Positions 25,462-33,406 are shown, counted from the stretch's first letter. The stretch is DNA of 64,000 nucleotides from Alkaliphilus peptidifermentans DSM 18978 (GCF_900101495.1 NZ_FMUS01000010.1:1-64000), one strand, 5' to 3'. A program made the numbers and translations. The notes: generated by a model not told the origin, from the letters alone.

Positions 25462-25539
25462 GAATAATGCATTTATATAGGTGCTGGTAGCACGTGTCCT
25501 TTGGGGGCCAGTTCGAATGCGTCGCAAATACGGGCCTTA
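25462..25539 (+). repeat. attC-like repeat R26 (short form)
   Basis: AGAATAATGCATTTATATAG then GTGCTGGTAGCACGTG and GGCCAGTTCGAATGCGTCGC form a B-type copy of 78 bp. The centre is deleted. L' is GCAAATAC and R' is changed to GCCTTAGGC. Confidence 0.75.
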
Positions 25540-25570
25540 GGCTACATATATAAAATTGGAGGTGGCAGCC

Positions 25571-26395
25571 ATGAAAAAGCTACTAGTAATTGTTGTAATT
25601 ATAATGATGCTAGTAATTCCTGGATGTAGAAAAACTAACTATTCCAATAATCAAAGTGTAGTAAGTTCAAGTGAATATCAGTTCATGCAAGACAAAATGA
25701 AAATTTTAGAAGAAGAAAATAAAACTTTGAAAAGTGAACTGGAAAGTTTGAAAAATTTATGCTCTAGCTCAACTGAAAAAGCAATTAATAGCCAGAACAA
25801 AAAAGAGGTTACTCAGTTAGAGTATGATACATTGGAACTAAAATTAAAACTACTAATTGAAGAAAATGAAAACCTGAAGAAGGAATTAAAAAAATATATG
25901 GGACCATCGAATTACAACCCTAATAGAGATTTCGATCCTAGAAAGGTTAAGATAGGTGATGACATTGGTGGTTTCAGGGTTACTCAGGTTTATATTGATG
26001 ATTATGATATGGAGAAAGTCTTTTTTGATGGATATTTTGTTATGAAAGGAAAACTAATAACTAATTTTCTGGGCGAGAGCCGTTATGGAATAAGGTTTCA
26101 TAAAGAAGATATTATTAGAAACATTCCTATTCCAACAACATGGGAATTAGATAAACGGTACGGAGACTACAGTATGTTTTTTCGCCTCTTAAGTGATGAA
26201 GTCGTGGCTCAGGCCATTGGTAAAGAAGTAGAAGAGAACATATGGAAAAATGCACAACATGGTGTGGAAGTTAAATATAACATTATTGCACTTTTTAACG
26301 AATTTGAATACTGGACTCAGCCTAATACAGATGTTACTAGTAGCCTAAAGCTTGTAAAGTTAATATATATTGAGGAAGAAATTGATCATAATTAA
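25571..26395 (+). CDS. lipoprotein with coiled coil
   Basis: 274 residues from ATG 25571 (GGAGGTGG upstream; the ORF opens at 25556). The lipobox VIPGC puts the lipidated cysteine at 19. Residues about 40-105 form a coiled coil (MKILEEENKTLKSELESLKN and LLIEENENLKKELKKYM). The globular C-terminal half has no family I recognise. It is anchored on the outer membrane face. Its stop is eight bases before R27. Confidence 0.8.
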   Translation: MKKLLVIVVIIMMLVIPGCRKTNYSNNQSVVSSSEYQFMQDKMKILEEENKTLKSELESLKNLCSSSTEKAINSQNKKEVTQLEYDTLELKLKLLIEENENLKKELKKYMGPSNYNPNRDFDPRKVKIGDDIGGFRVTQVYIDDYDMEKVFFDGYFVMKGKLITNFLGESRYGIRFHKEDIIRNIPIPTTWELDKRYGDYSMFFRLLSDEVVAQAIGKEVEENIWKNAQHGVEVKYNIIALFNEFEYWTQPNTDVTSSLKLVKLIYIEEEIDHN

Positions 26396-26402
26396 CGTCG
26401 CC

Positions 26403-26542
26403 TAACAGCGTGTTTACAGGAGGTGCAGAGGAAAGTTTTTAGGGCAGGGTCAGAGCACCACATCCCTTCACCGGGACGAAGTTCCGCCAAGACGGTCTGT
26501 TTTGGGGTCCGGCTCAGGGACGTGGCAAGTACGGGACAGTTC
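26403..26542 (+). repeat. attC-like repeat R27
   Basis: R'' is GCCTAAC, a textbook RYYYAAC. L'' is GTGTTTAC and L' GCAAGTAC. Subfamily A. R' is CAGTTCTC. The tail block CCGAAACCACACGC with hairpin CCGCAGCTCTTGCCGGGG follows at 26543-26580. Confidence 0.88.
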
Positions 26543-26714
26543 TCCGAAACCACACGCAAAGGCCGCAGCTCTTGCCGGGGATTGTGGAAGAACATTTTAA
26601 AAGCTTTGTTAATTCACATTTATTTAATATTGTGCAGCAAAAAGAATTTTTTTATATTATCCATTTGTAAATAGCATTTATATTCAACTTAAACTAATAA
26701 GGGAGTGGAGCAAG

Positions 26715-27437
26715 ATGAAAAAACTTGATATTAAAAGTGTAATTGTAGGCGTAATAATTGGTACGTTAGGATTTACAACTGTTTTTGCAGCAGGAGGAAT
26801 TAAATCAGCGACTTCGGGAGGAATTAAATCAGCAACTTATAGCAGTTCTAAGGTTTATTTTTACGGAAATGAAATATTATTAGAAAACCCCTTAGTTACA
26901 ATTGTGAATGATGGAAGCTCTGATGGTCTGTTATATATGCCAATGAGAGAACTGCTAGAACATATGCAATTCAAAGTTGAGTGGAACAATGAAGGCGGTT
27001 CTGTAAATCTAACTATGAATGGCGGTAATAACTACAAAAACATAGAGGTTCCATTGGATATTTCAGAAAATGAAGAAGACACAAAGGCTTTGGATATCAT
27101 GCAGAAAACAGGAAACTGGGGCTATGTTGAGCCATACCTAAAATATATGTCTATAGATGGTATTGAAAAAGTTGTCCAAATATATAACTCAAAGCATATC
27201 AATCCATCTGAACACAAAAAAGCATCTGATTATATAGAGGCTTCATTGAATATTTCAGAAAATGAAGTAGACACAAAGGCTTTGGATATCATGCAGAAAA
27301 CAGGAAACTGGGGCTATATTGAGCCATACCTAAAATATATGTCTATAGATGGTATTGAAAAAGTTGTCCAACTATATAACTCAAAGCATATCAATCCATC
27401 TGAACATAAAAAAGCATCTGATTATATAAAGGATTGA
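26715..27437 (+). CDS. exported protein with tandem 64-residue repeats
   Basis: 240 residues. A signal peptide ends near TVFAAGG. Residues about 45-105 resemble a copper-amine-oxidase N-terminal-like (stalk) domain (VYFYGNEILLENPLVTIV, LLYMPMRELLEHMQFKVEW). Two repeats of 64 residues follow (SENEEDTKALDIMQKTGNWG then YVEPYLKYMSIDGIEKVVQ). The repeats are 192 bp at DNA level and differ at only a few positions, so the duplication is recent. Probably a wall or membrane-face protein. RBS GGGAGTGGAG. Confidence 0.8.
   Translation: MKKLDIKSVIVGVIIGTLGFTTVFAAGGIKSATSGGIKSATYSSSKVYFYGNEILLENPLVTIVNDGSSDGLLYMPMRELLEHMQFKVEWNNEGGSVNLTMNGGNNYKNIEVPLDISENEEDTKALDIMQKTGNWGYVEPYLKYMSIDGIEKVVQIYNSKHINPSEHKKASDYIEASLNISENEVDTKALDIMQKTGNWGYIEPYLKYMSIDGIEKVVQLYNSKHINPSEHKKASDYIKD
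27053..27437 (+). repeat. 192-bp tandem duplication inside the gene
   Basis: The segment from 27061 recurs from 27253 with the same reading frame and only a few changes (for example GAAGAAGAC to GAAGTAGAC and ATATATAAC to CTATATAAC). Confidence 0.9.
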
Positions 27438-27522
27438 ATTTTAAGAAGATTAATATAAAGATAGGTTCTTCTATTTATGAATTCTTTATATTATCTTTAG
27501 TATAGATTAAGTGATATGTTTA

Positions 27523-27548
27523 AGAGTGCGACGTCCTGTCGCACTCTG
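27523..27548 (+). other. inter-repeat tail hairpin
   Basis: AGAGTGCGACGTCCTGTCGC with ACTCT. Stem AGTGCGAC/GTCGCACT is a compensated variant of GGGCGAC/GTCGCCC. The leader GTATGGCATCGGAAC follows. Confidence 0.78.
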
Positions 27549-27569
27549 AGTCACGGGGCGTATGGCATC

Positions 27570-27700
27570 GGAACAATGCATTTGCATAAAGGTGCAGAAA
27601 CACGTTTTGTGGGCAGGTTCAGCATCACACCTTCTCACTGGGAGCGAAGCTCCACTAATGGGTATTTCTTTAGGGTTCAGTTCGAAGACGTCGCAAATAT
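27570..27700 (+). repeat. attC-like repeat R28 (R' missing)
   Basis: Subfamily B (GCATTTGCATAAAGGTGC), hairpin GGGAGCGAAGCTCC, ending GTCGCAAATATT. The R' box is replaced by AT-rich DNA. Confidence 0.85.
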
Positions 27701-27790
27701 TAAAAATATATTGTCTTATTGTCATGAATGAACTCTTTAATTAAAGTTGAGGCACATAGTTTATATAATCACTCATAGGAGGAAACCGCC

Positions 27791-28831
27791 ATGTACGATA
27801 TAATAATGATTGGTGCAGGCCCGACAGGCTGTACTGCTGCACGGGAATTGACTTGTAATGGCTATAAAGTATTATTGGTTGAAAAATTTAAGATGCCAAG
27901 AAACAAATCTTGTTCAGGTGTTCTTATTAAAAAGTCAATGGATTTGGTGAAGCGATACTTTGACGAGGATACACCGGAGTTTACGATGTGTATGCCGAAG
28001 GATAATCGAGGTATGGTGTTTACCAACGACAAGGGTCAAGAGTACCGATTTGAACAGGAAGGATTAAATATATGGCGGAGTTCCTTTGATTATTGGTTGG
28101 CAACAAAAGCTACAGAAGCTGGCGCGGAACTACGCGATGAAACAATCGCTCTATCATGTTTAGAGCAAGAAAATTGTGTTATTGTGAATTTGAAAGGCAC
28201 TTCATTATATTCAGAAAAAGCAAAGTTAGTCATTGTATGTGACGGTGTGGTAGGTTCTGTTAAGCGAAAACTTATTCATGCACCTCAAAATTATATAACT
28301 ACTTATCAAACCTTCAATAAGGGTTCCATAGAATTGGATCATCATTATTTTTATGCCTATTTGCAGCCCTACCTATCGGAATATGATGCGTGGTTTAATG
28401 TAAAAGATGATTATCTTATTTTCGGTGTGTCTGTTAAGGATACAAGTAAACTTGAACATTATTATGCCGAGTTTATTGTTTATATGGAAAAACATCATAA
28501 CGCAAAAATCGAAAAGCAAGAAAAAGCCGAAAAATGGCTTATGCCATACATTATGCCCAAATGTCCTGTACAATACGGAAAAGGGAAAGTGCTGTTTGCA
28601 GGTGAAACCGCAGGATTTCTTAACCCTATGGGCGAGGGTATTTCAGCAGCAATGGAAAGCGGTTATGCGGCTGCGAAAGCGATTGAGAAAATAGATTTGA
28701 ATAACGACTTGGATTTGGAAACTGTATATTCGGCTTATCAAAATAACACTTCTGCATTAAGAGTTTACATGGAGCGGCAATGGAATTTTGTTGCAAGCAT
28801 GGCGAGTACATTTGATTACATGAGATTATGA
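27791..28831 (+). CDS. geranylgeranyl-reductase-like FAD oxidoreductase
   Basis: 346 residues. The FAD-binding dinucleotide motif GAGPTG is at 8-13 with Glu31 ending strand 2. CSGVLIKKSM, LVIVCDGVVGSVKRKL and AGFLNPMGEGISAAMESG are the further motifs of the geranylgeranyl reductase / PHBH-like group. The latter bind FAD and reduce prenyl chains or hydroxylate substrates; which is unknown. It has higher GC and fewer A-rich codons than its neighbours. RBS AGGAGG precedes the ATG. It follows R28 without an R' box. Confidence 0.88.
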   Translation: MYDIIMIGAGPTGCTAARELTCNGYKVLLVEKFKMPRNKSCSGVLIKKSMDLVKRYFDEDTPEFTMCMPKDNRGMVFTNDKGQEYRFEQEGLNIWRSSFDYWLATKATEAGAELRDETIALSCLEQENCVIVNLKGTSLYSEKAKLVIVCDGVVGSVKRKLIHAPQNYITTYQTFNKGSIELDHHYFYAYLQPYLSEYDAWFNVKDDYLIFGVSVKDTSKLEHYYAEFIVYMEKHHNAKIEKQEKAEKWLMPYIMPKCPVQYGKGKVLFAGETAGFLNPMGEGISAAMESGYAAAKAIEKIDLNNDLDLETVYSAYQNNTSALRVYMERQWNFVASMASTFDYMRL

Positions 28832-28908
28832 GCATAATTTGTTGCTTTAAGTAAGTTGAATTCCAATTATTTTTTATAATGTGCAGTACAGGTCAAGTGC
28901 TATGTTTA

Positions 28909-28935
28909 AGGGGGTGCCGTCCGTGGCACCCTTTG
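28909..28935 (+). other. inter-repeat tail hairpin
   Basis: AGGGGGTGCCGTCCGTGGCA with CCCTTTGAG: stem GGGTGCC/GGCACCC, loop GTCCGT. It precedes the divergent repeat R29. Confidence 0.72.
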
Positions 28936-28957
28936 AGTCACGGGGCTCGGACCTCCT

Positions 28958-29093
28958 AAAACACAATGTTTCCGCAGAGGACGGTGATGCAATGGTAAGG
29001 GAAAAGCCGCCCACACGCCCTAAGCCAACCGAGGCGCCCCGGCATGAGTAGCTACCTGCAATGCTTAGGGATGTCGGAAACACCCGTCCGTTA
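28958..29093 (+). repeat. attC-like repeat R29 (divergent third type)
   Basis: R'' is AAACACAATG. L'' TGTTTCCG pairs exactly with L' CGGAAACA, a compensated change from all other copies. The centre is different and GC-rich (CCGCCCACACGCCCTAAGCC). It ends CCGTTATATAAAATCG. It is followed by a tail hairpin near 29112-29132 (CCGC...GCGG) of the ATCGTG family. The remaining bases to 29331 hold only a possible 13-codon ORF at 29172 behind GGGAGTGAG. Confidence 0.82.
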
Positions 29094-29331
29094 TATAAAA
29101 TCGCGCGAAAAAGAACGCCGCATCGTGCAGCGGATAAAATAAAAAACTAAAATTTGAAGGGAGTGAGCGACATGAAACGTCGATTAATACAAATAAAGGT
29201 GATTTCAATTTAATTGGGAACAGTACAAATAAACGTTTAGCTGTTATTATTGGGTGAGGTTAGCTGATGTTATTTTACTGTTGCCAAAAATCGGTAGTAA
29301 AAATAAAATTACAAGAAAGAGGTAGAATAAC

Positions 29332-30318
29332 ATGCTAAAACTGAAATATCTTTTTGATAATAGAGACTTAGCCAAAATGATTTTAGGAAATTGGGAATAT
29401 GACCCTTCTTCCACAAAAATGTTTAAATACTACAGAATTTCATCTAATGCTGTGTATCCATTCAAAAGTGAAGATAAGGTAAAGCTTTTACGGTTTGCAC
29501 CTTGCACTGAGAAAAATAAAAACAATATAATAGGAGAACTGGAATTTATTAAGTATTTGAAGCTAAGAGAGTATCCAGTATTATGCACTGTTCCTTCAAA
29601 AGATAATCAAGAATTATTGGAAGTTAGTACACCATGGGGAGAATATTTTGCGGTTGTTTTTGATAGGGTGGCAGGAGTTCAGTTAGAACAAATAGATTAT
29701 ACTTATGATATATGTAGAAAACATGGCAAATCTTTAGGTAAATTGCATAAATTATCATCTGAATATAAACCAGATAAAGAATTACGCTGGTCATATGAAG
29801 ATGTTCTTACTTGGATTGAAAAGGAATTGTCGAGTTTCTCTGATGAGACTTTAGCAATGCAGGAAATAAAGTTACTTAAGGAGTTTTTCTCAAAATTACC
29901 TAAAAATGAGCAAACTTATGGGATGGTTCATTATGACTTTGAGATGGATAATATTTTCTACGACAAAGATACAGATATGCTTAATATCATAGATTTTGAT
30001 GATTCAATGTATCACTGGTACGCAATGGATATTGAACAAGCATTAAATAGTATAGTAAATGAAGTACCTTGCGAGGACTATTCATTAACGCGAGATTTTT
30101 TTATTAAAGGTTATAGAGAAGAATTTAGTATTACTGATGAAATGTTATCTTATCTTACGGTATTTAGGAGATTTGCAGATCTATATGGATATGTTAGAGT
30201 TTTGTTATCTACCAAGGAGGTTTGGGATAATGAACCTGAATGGATGATGGATTTAAGAATATATTTAGCAACTTTAATGAAGGATAGCTCTAAACATTTC
30301 GGTGATTTGCTAGTATAG
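29332..30318 (+). CDS. aminoglycoside-phosphotransferase-like kinase
   Basis: 328 residues, APH fold. The catalytic loop HYDFEMDN is at 200-207 and IDFDD at 220-224, with the homoserine-kinase-type opening of RFAPCTEKNKNNIIGELEFI. The N-lobe strand KVKLLRFAP has the ATP lysine region. It probably phosphorylates a small alcohol or antibiotic. RBS GAAAGAGG precedes the ATG. It is unrelated in detail to the kinase at 22910. It ends at a tail hairpin. Confidence 0.87.
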   Translation: MLKLKYLFDNRDLAKMILGNWEYDPSSTKMFKYYRISSNAVYPFKSEDKVKLLRFAPCTEKNKNNIIGELEFIKYLKLREYPVLCTVPSKDNQELLEVSTPWGEYFAVVFDRVAGVQLEQIDYTYDICRKHGKSLGKLHKLSSEYKPDKELRWSYEDVLTWIEKELSSFSDETLAMQEIKLLKEFFSKLPKNEQTYGMVHYDFEMDNIFYDKDTDMLNIIDFDDSMYHWYAMDIEQALNSIVNEVPCEDYSLTRDFFIKGYREEFSITDEMLSYLTVFRRFADLYGYVRVLLSTKEVWDNEPEWMMDLRIYLATLMKDSSKHFGDLLV

Positions 30319-30330
30319 TTTTTATTGTTA

Positions 30331-30356
30331 GAGAGGCTGACGTCCTGTCAGCCTCT
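30331..30356 (+). other. inter-repeat tail hairpin
   Basis: GAGAGGCTGACGTCCTGTCA with GCCTCTG: stem AGAGGCTGAC/GTCAGCCTCT, ten pairs, the longest member of the family. It begins 12 bases after the kinase stop. Confidence 0.8.
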
Positions 30357-30382
30357 GAACAAAGAAGGCGCGCTACTATACA

Positions 30383-30525
30383 CAACAATGTGTTTGCACA
30401 AGGGTGCTGGCAGGTACGTTTCGCGGGAAAGGTCAGGGCAGCACATCCCTTCACTAGGAGCGAAGCTCCGCCAGGGGATAAAGTCAGGCGGTCCGGTTCA
30501 GAGACGTCGCAAACACGAAAAGTTA
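30383..30525 (+). repeat. attC-like repeat R30
   Basis: L'' is TGTTTGCA and L' GCAAACAC, with hairpin GGAGCGAAGCTCC. R'' is ACACAAC. It ends AGTTATCTG. Confidence 0.88.
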
Positions 30526-30579
30526 TCTGAAAGTGATGGGTGCTTTTTTACCTAATAAAGATATATGGAGTGTTTATTT

Positions 30580-31635
30580 ATGAAACTAATAAAAAAATGT
30601 ATAAAGATCACTTTAGTGCTTTTAATAATATGCATATTGTTTGTATTATTTCTACCATCAAGAACCCCACACATTGAAGGAAATAATAGTGTAGCATCAA
30701 TACAAAAAATCCAACTAGGAGGATTAGAACAGTTTATAATGATAAGAGGTAAAGATACCAACAATCCAATTCTTCTATTTTTGCATGGAGGTCCTGGATA
30801 TTCACAAATTTCTTTTGCACGGAAATATCAAGAGGAACTCGAGGAAAATTTCATTGTTGTTAATTGGGACCAAAGAGGTTCTGGAATGTCGTATTCACAT
30901 AATATTCCGAGAAAATCTATGAACAGAAGTCGGTTTAGAGAAGATACTAAAGAACTTATTGATTATCTATGTATGAAATATGAAAAAGAAAATGTATATT
31001 TAGCAGGACATTCTTGGGGCAGCGAATTAGGTTTACATGTAATAGACAAATATCCAGAAAGAGTTGCAGCCTTTATAAGTATTGGACAAGTAGTCAATAA
31101 ACTTGAGAATGAAGCAGTTTCATATGATTTTGTTTTAGAGATGGCTAAAAAAAACAATAATAAAAGGGCGTTAGAAGATTTATTGAGAATTGGACGACCT
31201 CCTTACAAGAATACAGTTAGTGATACGTTAACACAAAGAAAATGGCTAGATAAATATGGGGGAGTAGAAAGGAATGTAAATACTTTAAATGATATTATAT
31301 TGGGAAGTATTTTTTCACCAGAATATACAGGGATTGATGGAATAAAATTTGCTTTAGGTAGTAAATTTTCAGCAGATACCATGTGGGGACATAACTTAGA
31401 TTTAGATTTTGTAAGAGATTTACCTGAAGTGAGAGTTCCTGTTTACTTTTTTGCAGGTAGACATGATTATAATACGCCATCTACCTTAATAGAACAGTAT
31501 TATAACAAGATAATAGCTCCTCATAAAGAGCTCATATGGTTTGAAGAGTCAGCACACTTTCCACATTTTGAAGAACCTGAAAAATTTGCACAACTAGCTA
31601 TACGTATAAAAGAGAATGTTGAAAAAAAGCAATAA
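30580..31635 (+). CDS. alpha/beta hydrolase, membrane-anchored
   Basis: 351 residues from ATG 30580 (GGAG nine bases upstream; the ORF opens at 30565). An N-terminal membrane anchor (residues 8-26) is followed by an alpha/beta hydrolase of the proline-iminopeptidase-like type. The oxyanion motif is HGGPG at 69-73, with DQRGSG and the nucleophile elbow GHSWGS (Ser145). FFAGRHDYNTP holds the acid, and ESAHFPHFEEP the histidine. It is probably an extracytoplasmic peptidase or esterase. Single gene between R30 and R31. Confidence 0.88.
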   Translation: MKLIKKCIKITLVLLIICILFVLFLPSRTPHIEGNNSVASIQKIQLGGLEQFIMIRGKDTNNPILLFLHGGPGYSQISFARKYQEELEENFIVVNWDQRGSGMSYSHNIPRKSMNRSRFREDTKELIDYLCMKYEKENVYLAGHSWGSELGLHVIDKYPERVAAFISIGQVVNKLENEAVSYDFVLEMAKKNNNKRALEDLLRIGRPPYKNTVSDTLTQRKWLDKYGGVERNVNTLNDIILGSIFSPEYTGIDGIKFALGSKFSADTMWGHNLDLDFVRDLPEVRVPVYFFAGRHDYNTPSTLIEQYYNKIIAPHKELIWFEESAHFPHFEEPEKFAQLAIRIKENVEKKQ

Positions 31636-31645
31636 CACCCAATAC

Positions 31646-31786
31646 CATCAATGTGTTTACGGGAGGTGCAGGAGGACGTGTTAAGGGAAAGGTCAGGCAC
31701 CACATCCCTTAACCGGGAACTGAGCTCCGCCAAGACGGCCTAGCTTTAGGGTCCGGTTCAGGGACATTGTAAACTCGGAGACGTTC
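31646..31786 (+). repeat. attC-like repeat R31
   Basis: Subfamily A. L'' is GTGTTTAC and L' GTAAACTC. The hairpin is weakened (GGGAACTGAGCTCC). R'' is CCATCAAT, not TAAC. R' is CGTTCTCT. The tail block CTGAAACCATATGC follows. Confidence 0.85.
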
Positions 31787-31925
31787 TCTGAAACCATATG
31801 CAAAGGTGCAGCGTTCTGCCGCGAAATGTGAGAATTTGTATCGGCGTCTATAAATTTCATATAAGCTTTACAGTGTGAACTTAGGATTTTTTATATTTTT
31901 TTACTTGAGAAAGGATGTATCTTCT

Positions 31926-32142
31926 ATGCAAATAAAACCGCTTGTAAATGGCGATGAAGGGTAATCGGTTAAGTGAAAAGCTGATTGTTTTCGCTTTGGC
32001 ATATGCAAAAGAATTGGGCTTTGATAAAGTATATCTTATCAGCGACCACATTAATTTATCTGAAAAATATGGGTTTATGAAGATTGATGAAAAGGAAGCA
32101 CCATGGGGAACGATTGAGACAATTTTTATGCACTTGACGTAG
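31926..32142 (+). pseudogene. GNAT N-acetyltransferase with internal deletion
   Basis: ATG 31926 behind GAAAGGATG opens with MQIKPLVNGDEG, a typical GNAT start, and stops. The C-terminal part then reads from 31948 as KGNRLSEKLIVFALAYAKEL and continues to ISDHINLSEKYGFMKIDE, the usual final half. About 80 residues between are deleted and the frame is changed. Non-functional. Interestingly no repeat lies between this and the next gene. Confidence 0.7.
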
Positions 32143-32271
32143 CGAGTAAGCACAATGTGTAAGTGAAATACTTCATATACTTTATTTAATGCTAAGTATT
32201 GAACACATAGTGCGGCAGATTTTAAAATACTTTTAAGCATAAAATACTATAGATAAGTGGAGGAGTAGGTT

Positions 32272-32853
32272 TTGGTAATTCCAAATTTTCTTACAAGATA
32301 TTATCCTAAAGGTGAATACCCATTTGTATCTTTAAATGAGTTGCCTTTTGAAGATGCAAATAGAATAAAAAAGGCTCACTGTGCGCGCAATGGGATTGGA
32401 TTTTTCTACGCTGAAGATGATTACCTAACACACCGAAGGGAAATAGAGAAATGGATATATAGTCAACTTGTTGAAAAGGGCGGGCATCCCAAATGTTTAG
32501 TCCCCATATATATGGTTTTAGGTGAATCACCCAAGGGTGAATTTGATATAAGAGTGGATATTCAGAAGGATGCTTGTGAGTTTCGGATACCAATAAAAAT
32601 GCTTGATATGAGGTCTGTTTCATTTACATATCCTGATAGCATGTATCAGCTGGAATATGATGAATTCGGAAGTATAATTGGTGGTAAAAGAACAAATACC
32701 CCAAAGGTTTATACCTTTGATGAGATACCAGAATTAGTGCAACGGTATAATATATATGGAGAGTATTTGCATTATATAGAGGCGCAGGTATGGGATCGGA
32801 AATTGTTGCGAGAAATATGGGAAAACTCTAGAAATGGAAATGGAGCTTTTTGA
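32272..32853 (+). CDS. hypothetical protein
   Basis: 193 residues, soluble. Start TTG behind GGAGGAG. A run FLTRYYPKGEYPFVSLNELP opens it, and an acidic beta-rich middle (GEFDIRVDIQKDACEFRIPI) and a Tyr-rich tail follow. I do not recognise a family with certainty. A WIYSQLVEKGGHPKCLVPIY segment looks like a conserved core, and the length is that of a single small domain. It lies next to the gene at 32879 with 25 bases between, so they may be co-transcribed. Confidence 0.72.
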   Translation: MVIPNFLTRYYPKGEYPFVSLNELPFEDANRIKKAHCARNGIGFFYAEDDYLTHRREIEKWIYSQLVEKGGHPKCLVPIYMVLGESPKGEFDIRVDIQKDACEFRIPIKMLDMRSVSFTYPDSMYQLEYDEFGSIIGGKRTNTPKVYTFDEIPELVQRYNIYGEYLHYIEAQVWDRKLLREIWENSRNGNGAF

Positions 32854-32878
32854 AGATTTAAAGATAAAATAAGAAGGT

Positions 32879-33406
32879 ATGGGGTTGAGAAAAGAAATGA
32901 ATATGAAAGATAACAAACTATTAATGATAATATGTTCTATTTTATTAATTACCTGTATCCTATTGCTGAATAGTAACAGAAATTTAAGCAATCAATTGAG
33001 TCAAGAGAGGACAGATTTGCTAATATCTGTACTTAGGTTGGAAGGTGAAAGCAATAATTGGAAAATTAGCGATGGAGTTTTGGTTAATACATCTAACCAC
33101 GTACACCTCCGTATAGAATCAATTGATTACATAGGACAGGAAGATTATGTGTCAGAGAATATATCTATTACCATAAGGTTTAGAGATAAAAATACAGGTA
33201 AGGAAGAGAAAAATGCAATAGGATACACCTATAACTTTGAAGAACTAAAGAACTTTCAGGGAGGAAGAGCAGGTGTTACATATCACCGAGATATGATGGA
33301 ATACATTAACCATAATATTGTGATTGAATTAAAGCATGATGATGAGAATGGTAACCCATTTCTAGAAGAAATTGAAGTAATACCAGTGTGGAATTTTGAG
33401 GTCTAA
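32879..33406 (+). CDS. single-pass membrane protein
   Basis: 175 residues. One membrane segment (LLMIICSILLITCILLLN, about residues 14-31) is followed by a soluble outer domain with beta strands. The start is uncertain: ATG 32879 has only AAGAAGG upstream, and ATG 32897 or 32903 are possible. No family recognised. It follows the gene at 32272 in the same direction. Confidence 0.68.
   Translation: MGLRKEMNMKDNKLLMIICSILLITCILLLNSNRNLSNQLSQERTDLLISVLRLEGESNNWKISDGVLVNTSNHVHLRIESIDYIGQEDYVSENISITIRFRDKNTGKEEKNAIGYTYNFEELKNFQGGRAGVTYHRDMMEYINHNIVIELKHDDENGNPFLEEIEVIPVWNFEV

Noticed and set aside
30325-30555. Open frame of 76 codons over the tail hairpin and R30
   Set aside because: It consists of hairpin and repeat sequence only. 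Similar frames appear over R8 (5787) and R17 (18964).
248-31786. Reading the repeats as a CRISPR array
   Set aside because: Units are about 140 bp with gene-sized, unequal gaps and imperfect identity, and no cas gene is present.
248-31786. Reading the repeats as riboswitches upstream of each gene
   Set aside because: The genes downstream are unrelated and the distance to the start varies from about 30 to 130 bases. There is no terminator or RBS-masking switch, and the palindromic TAAC/GTTA ends fit a recombination site better. A transcribed role is not excluded.
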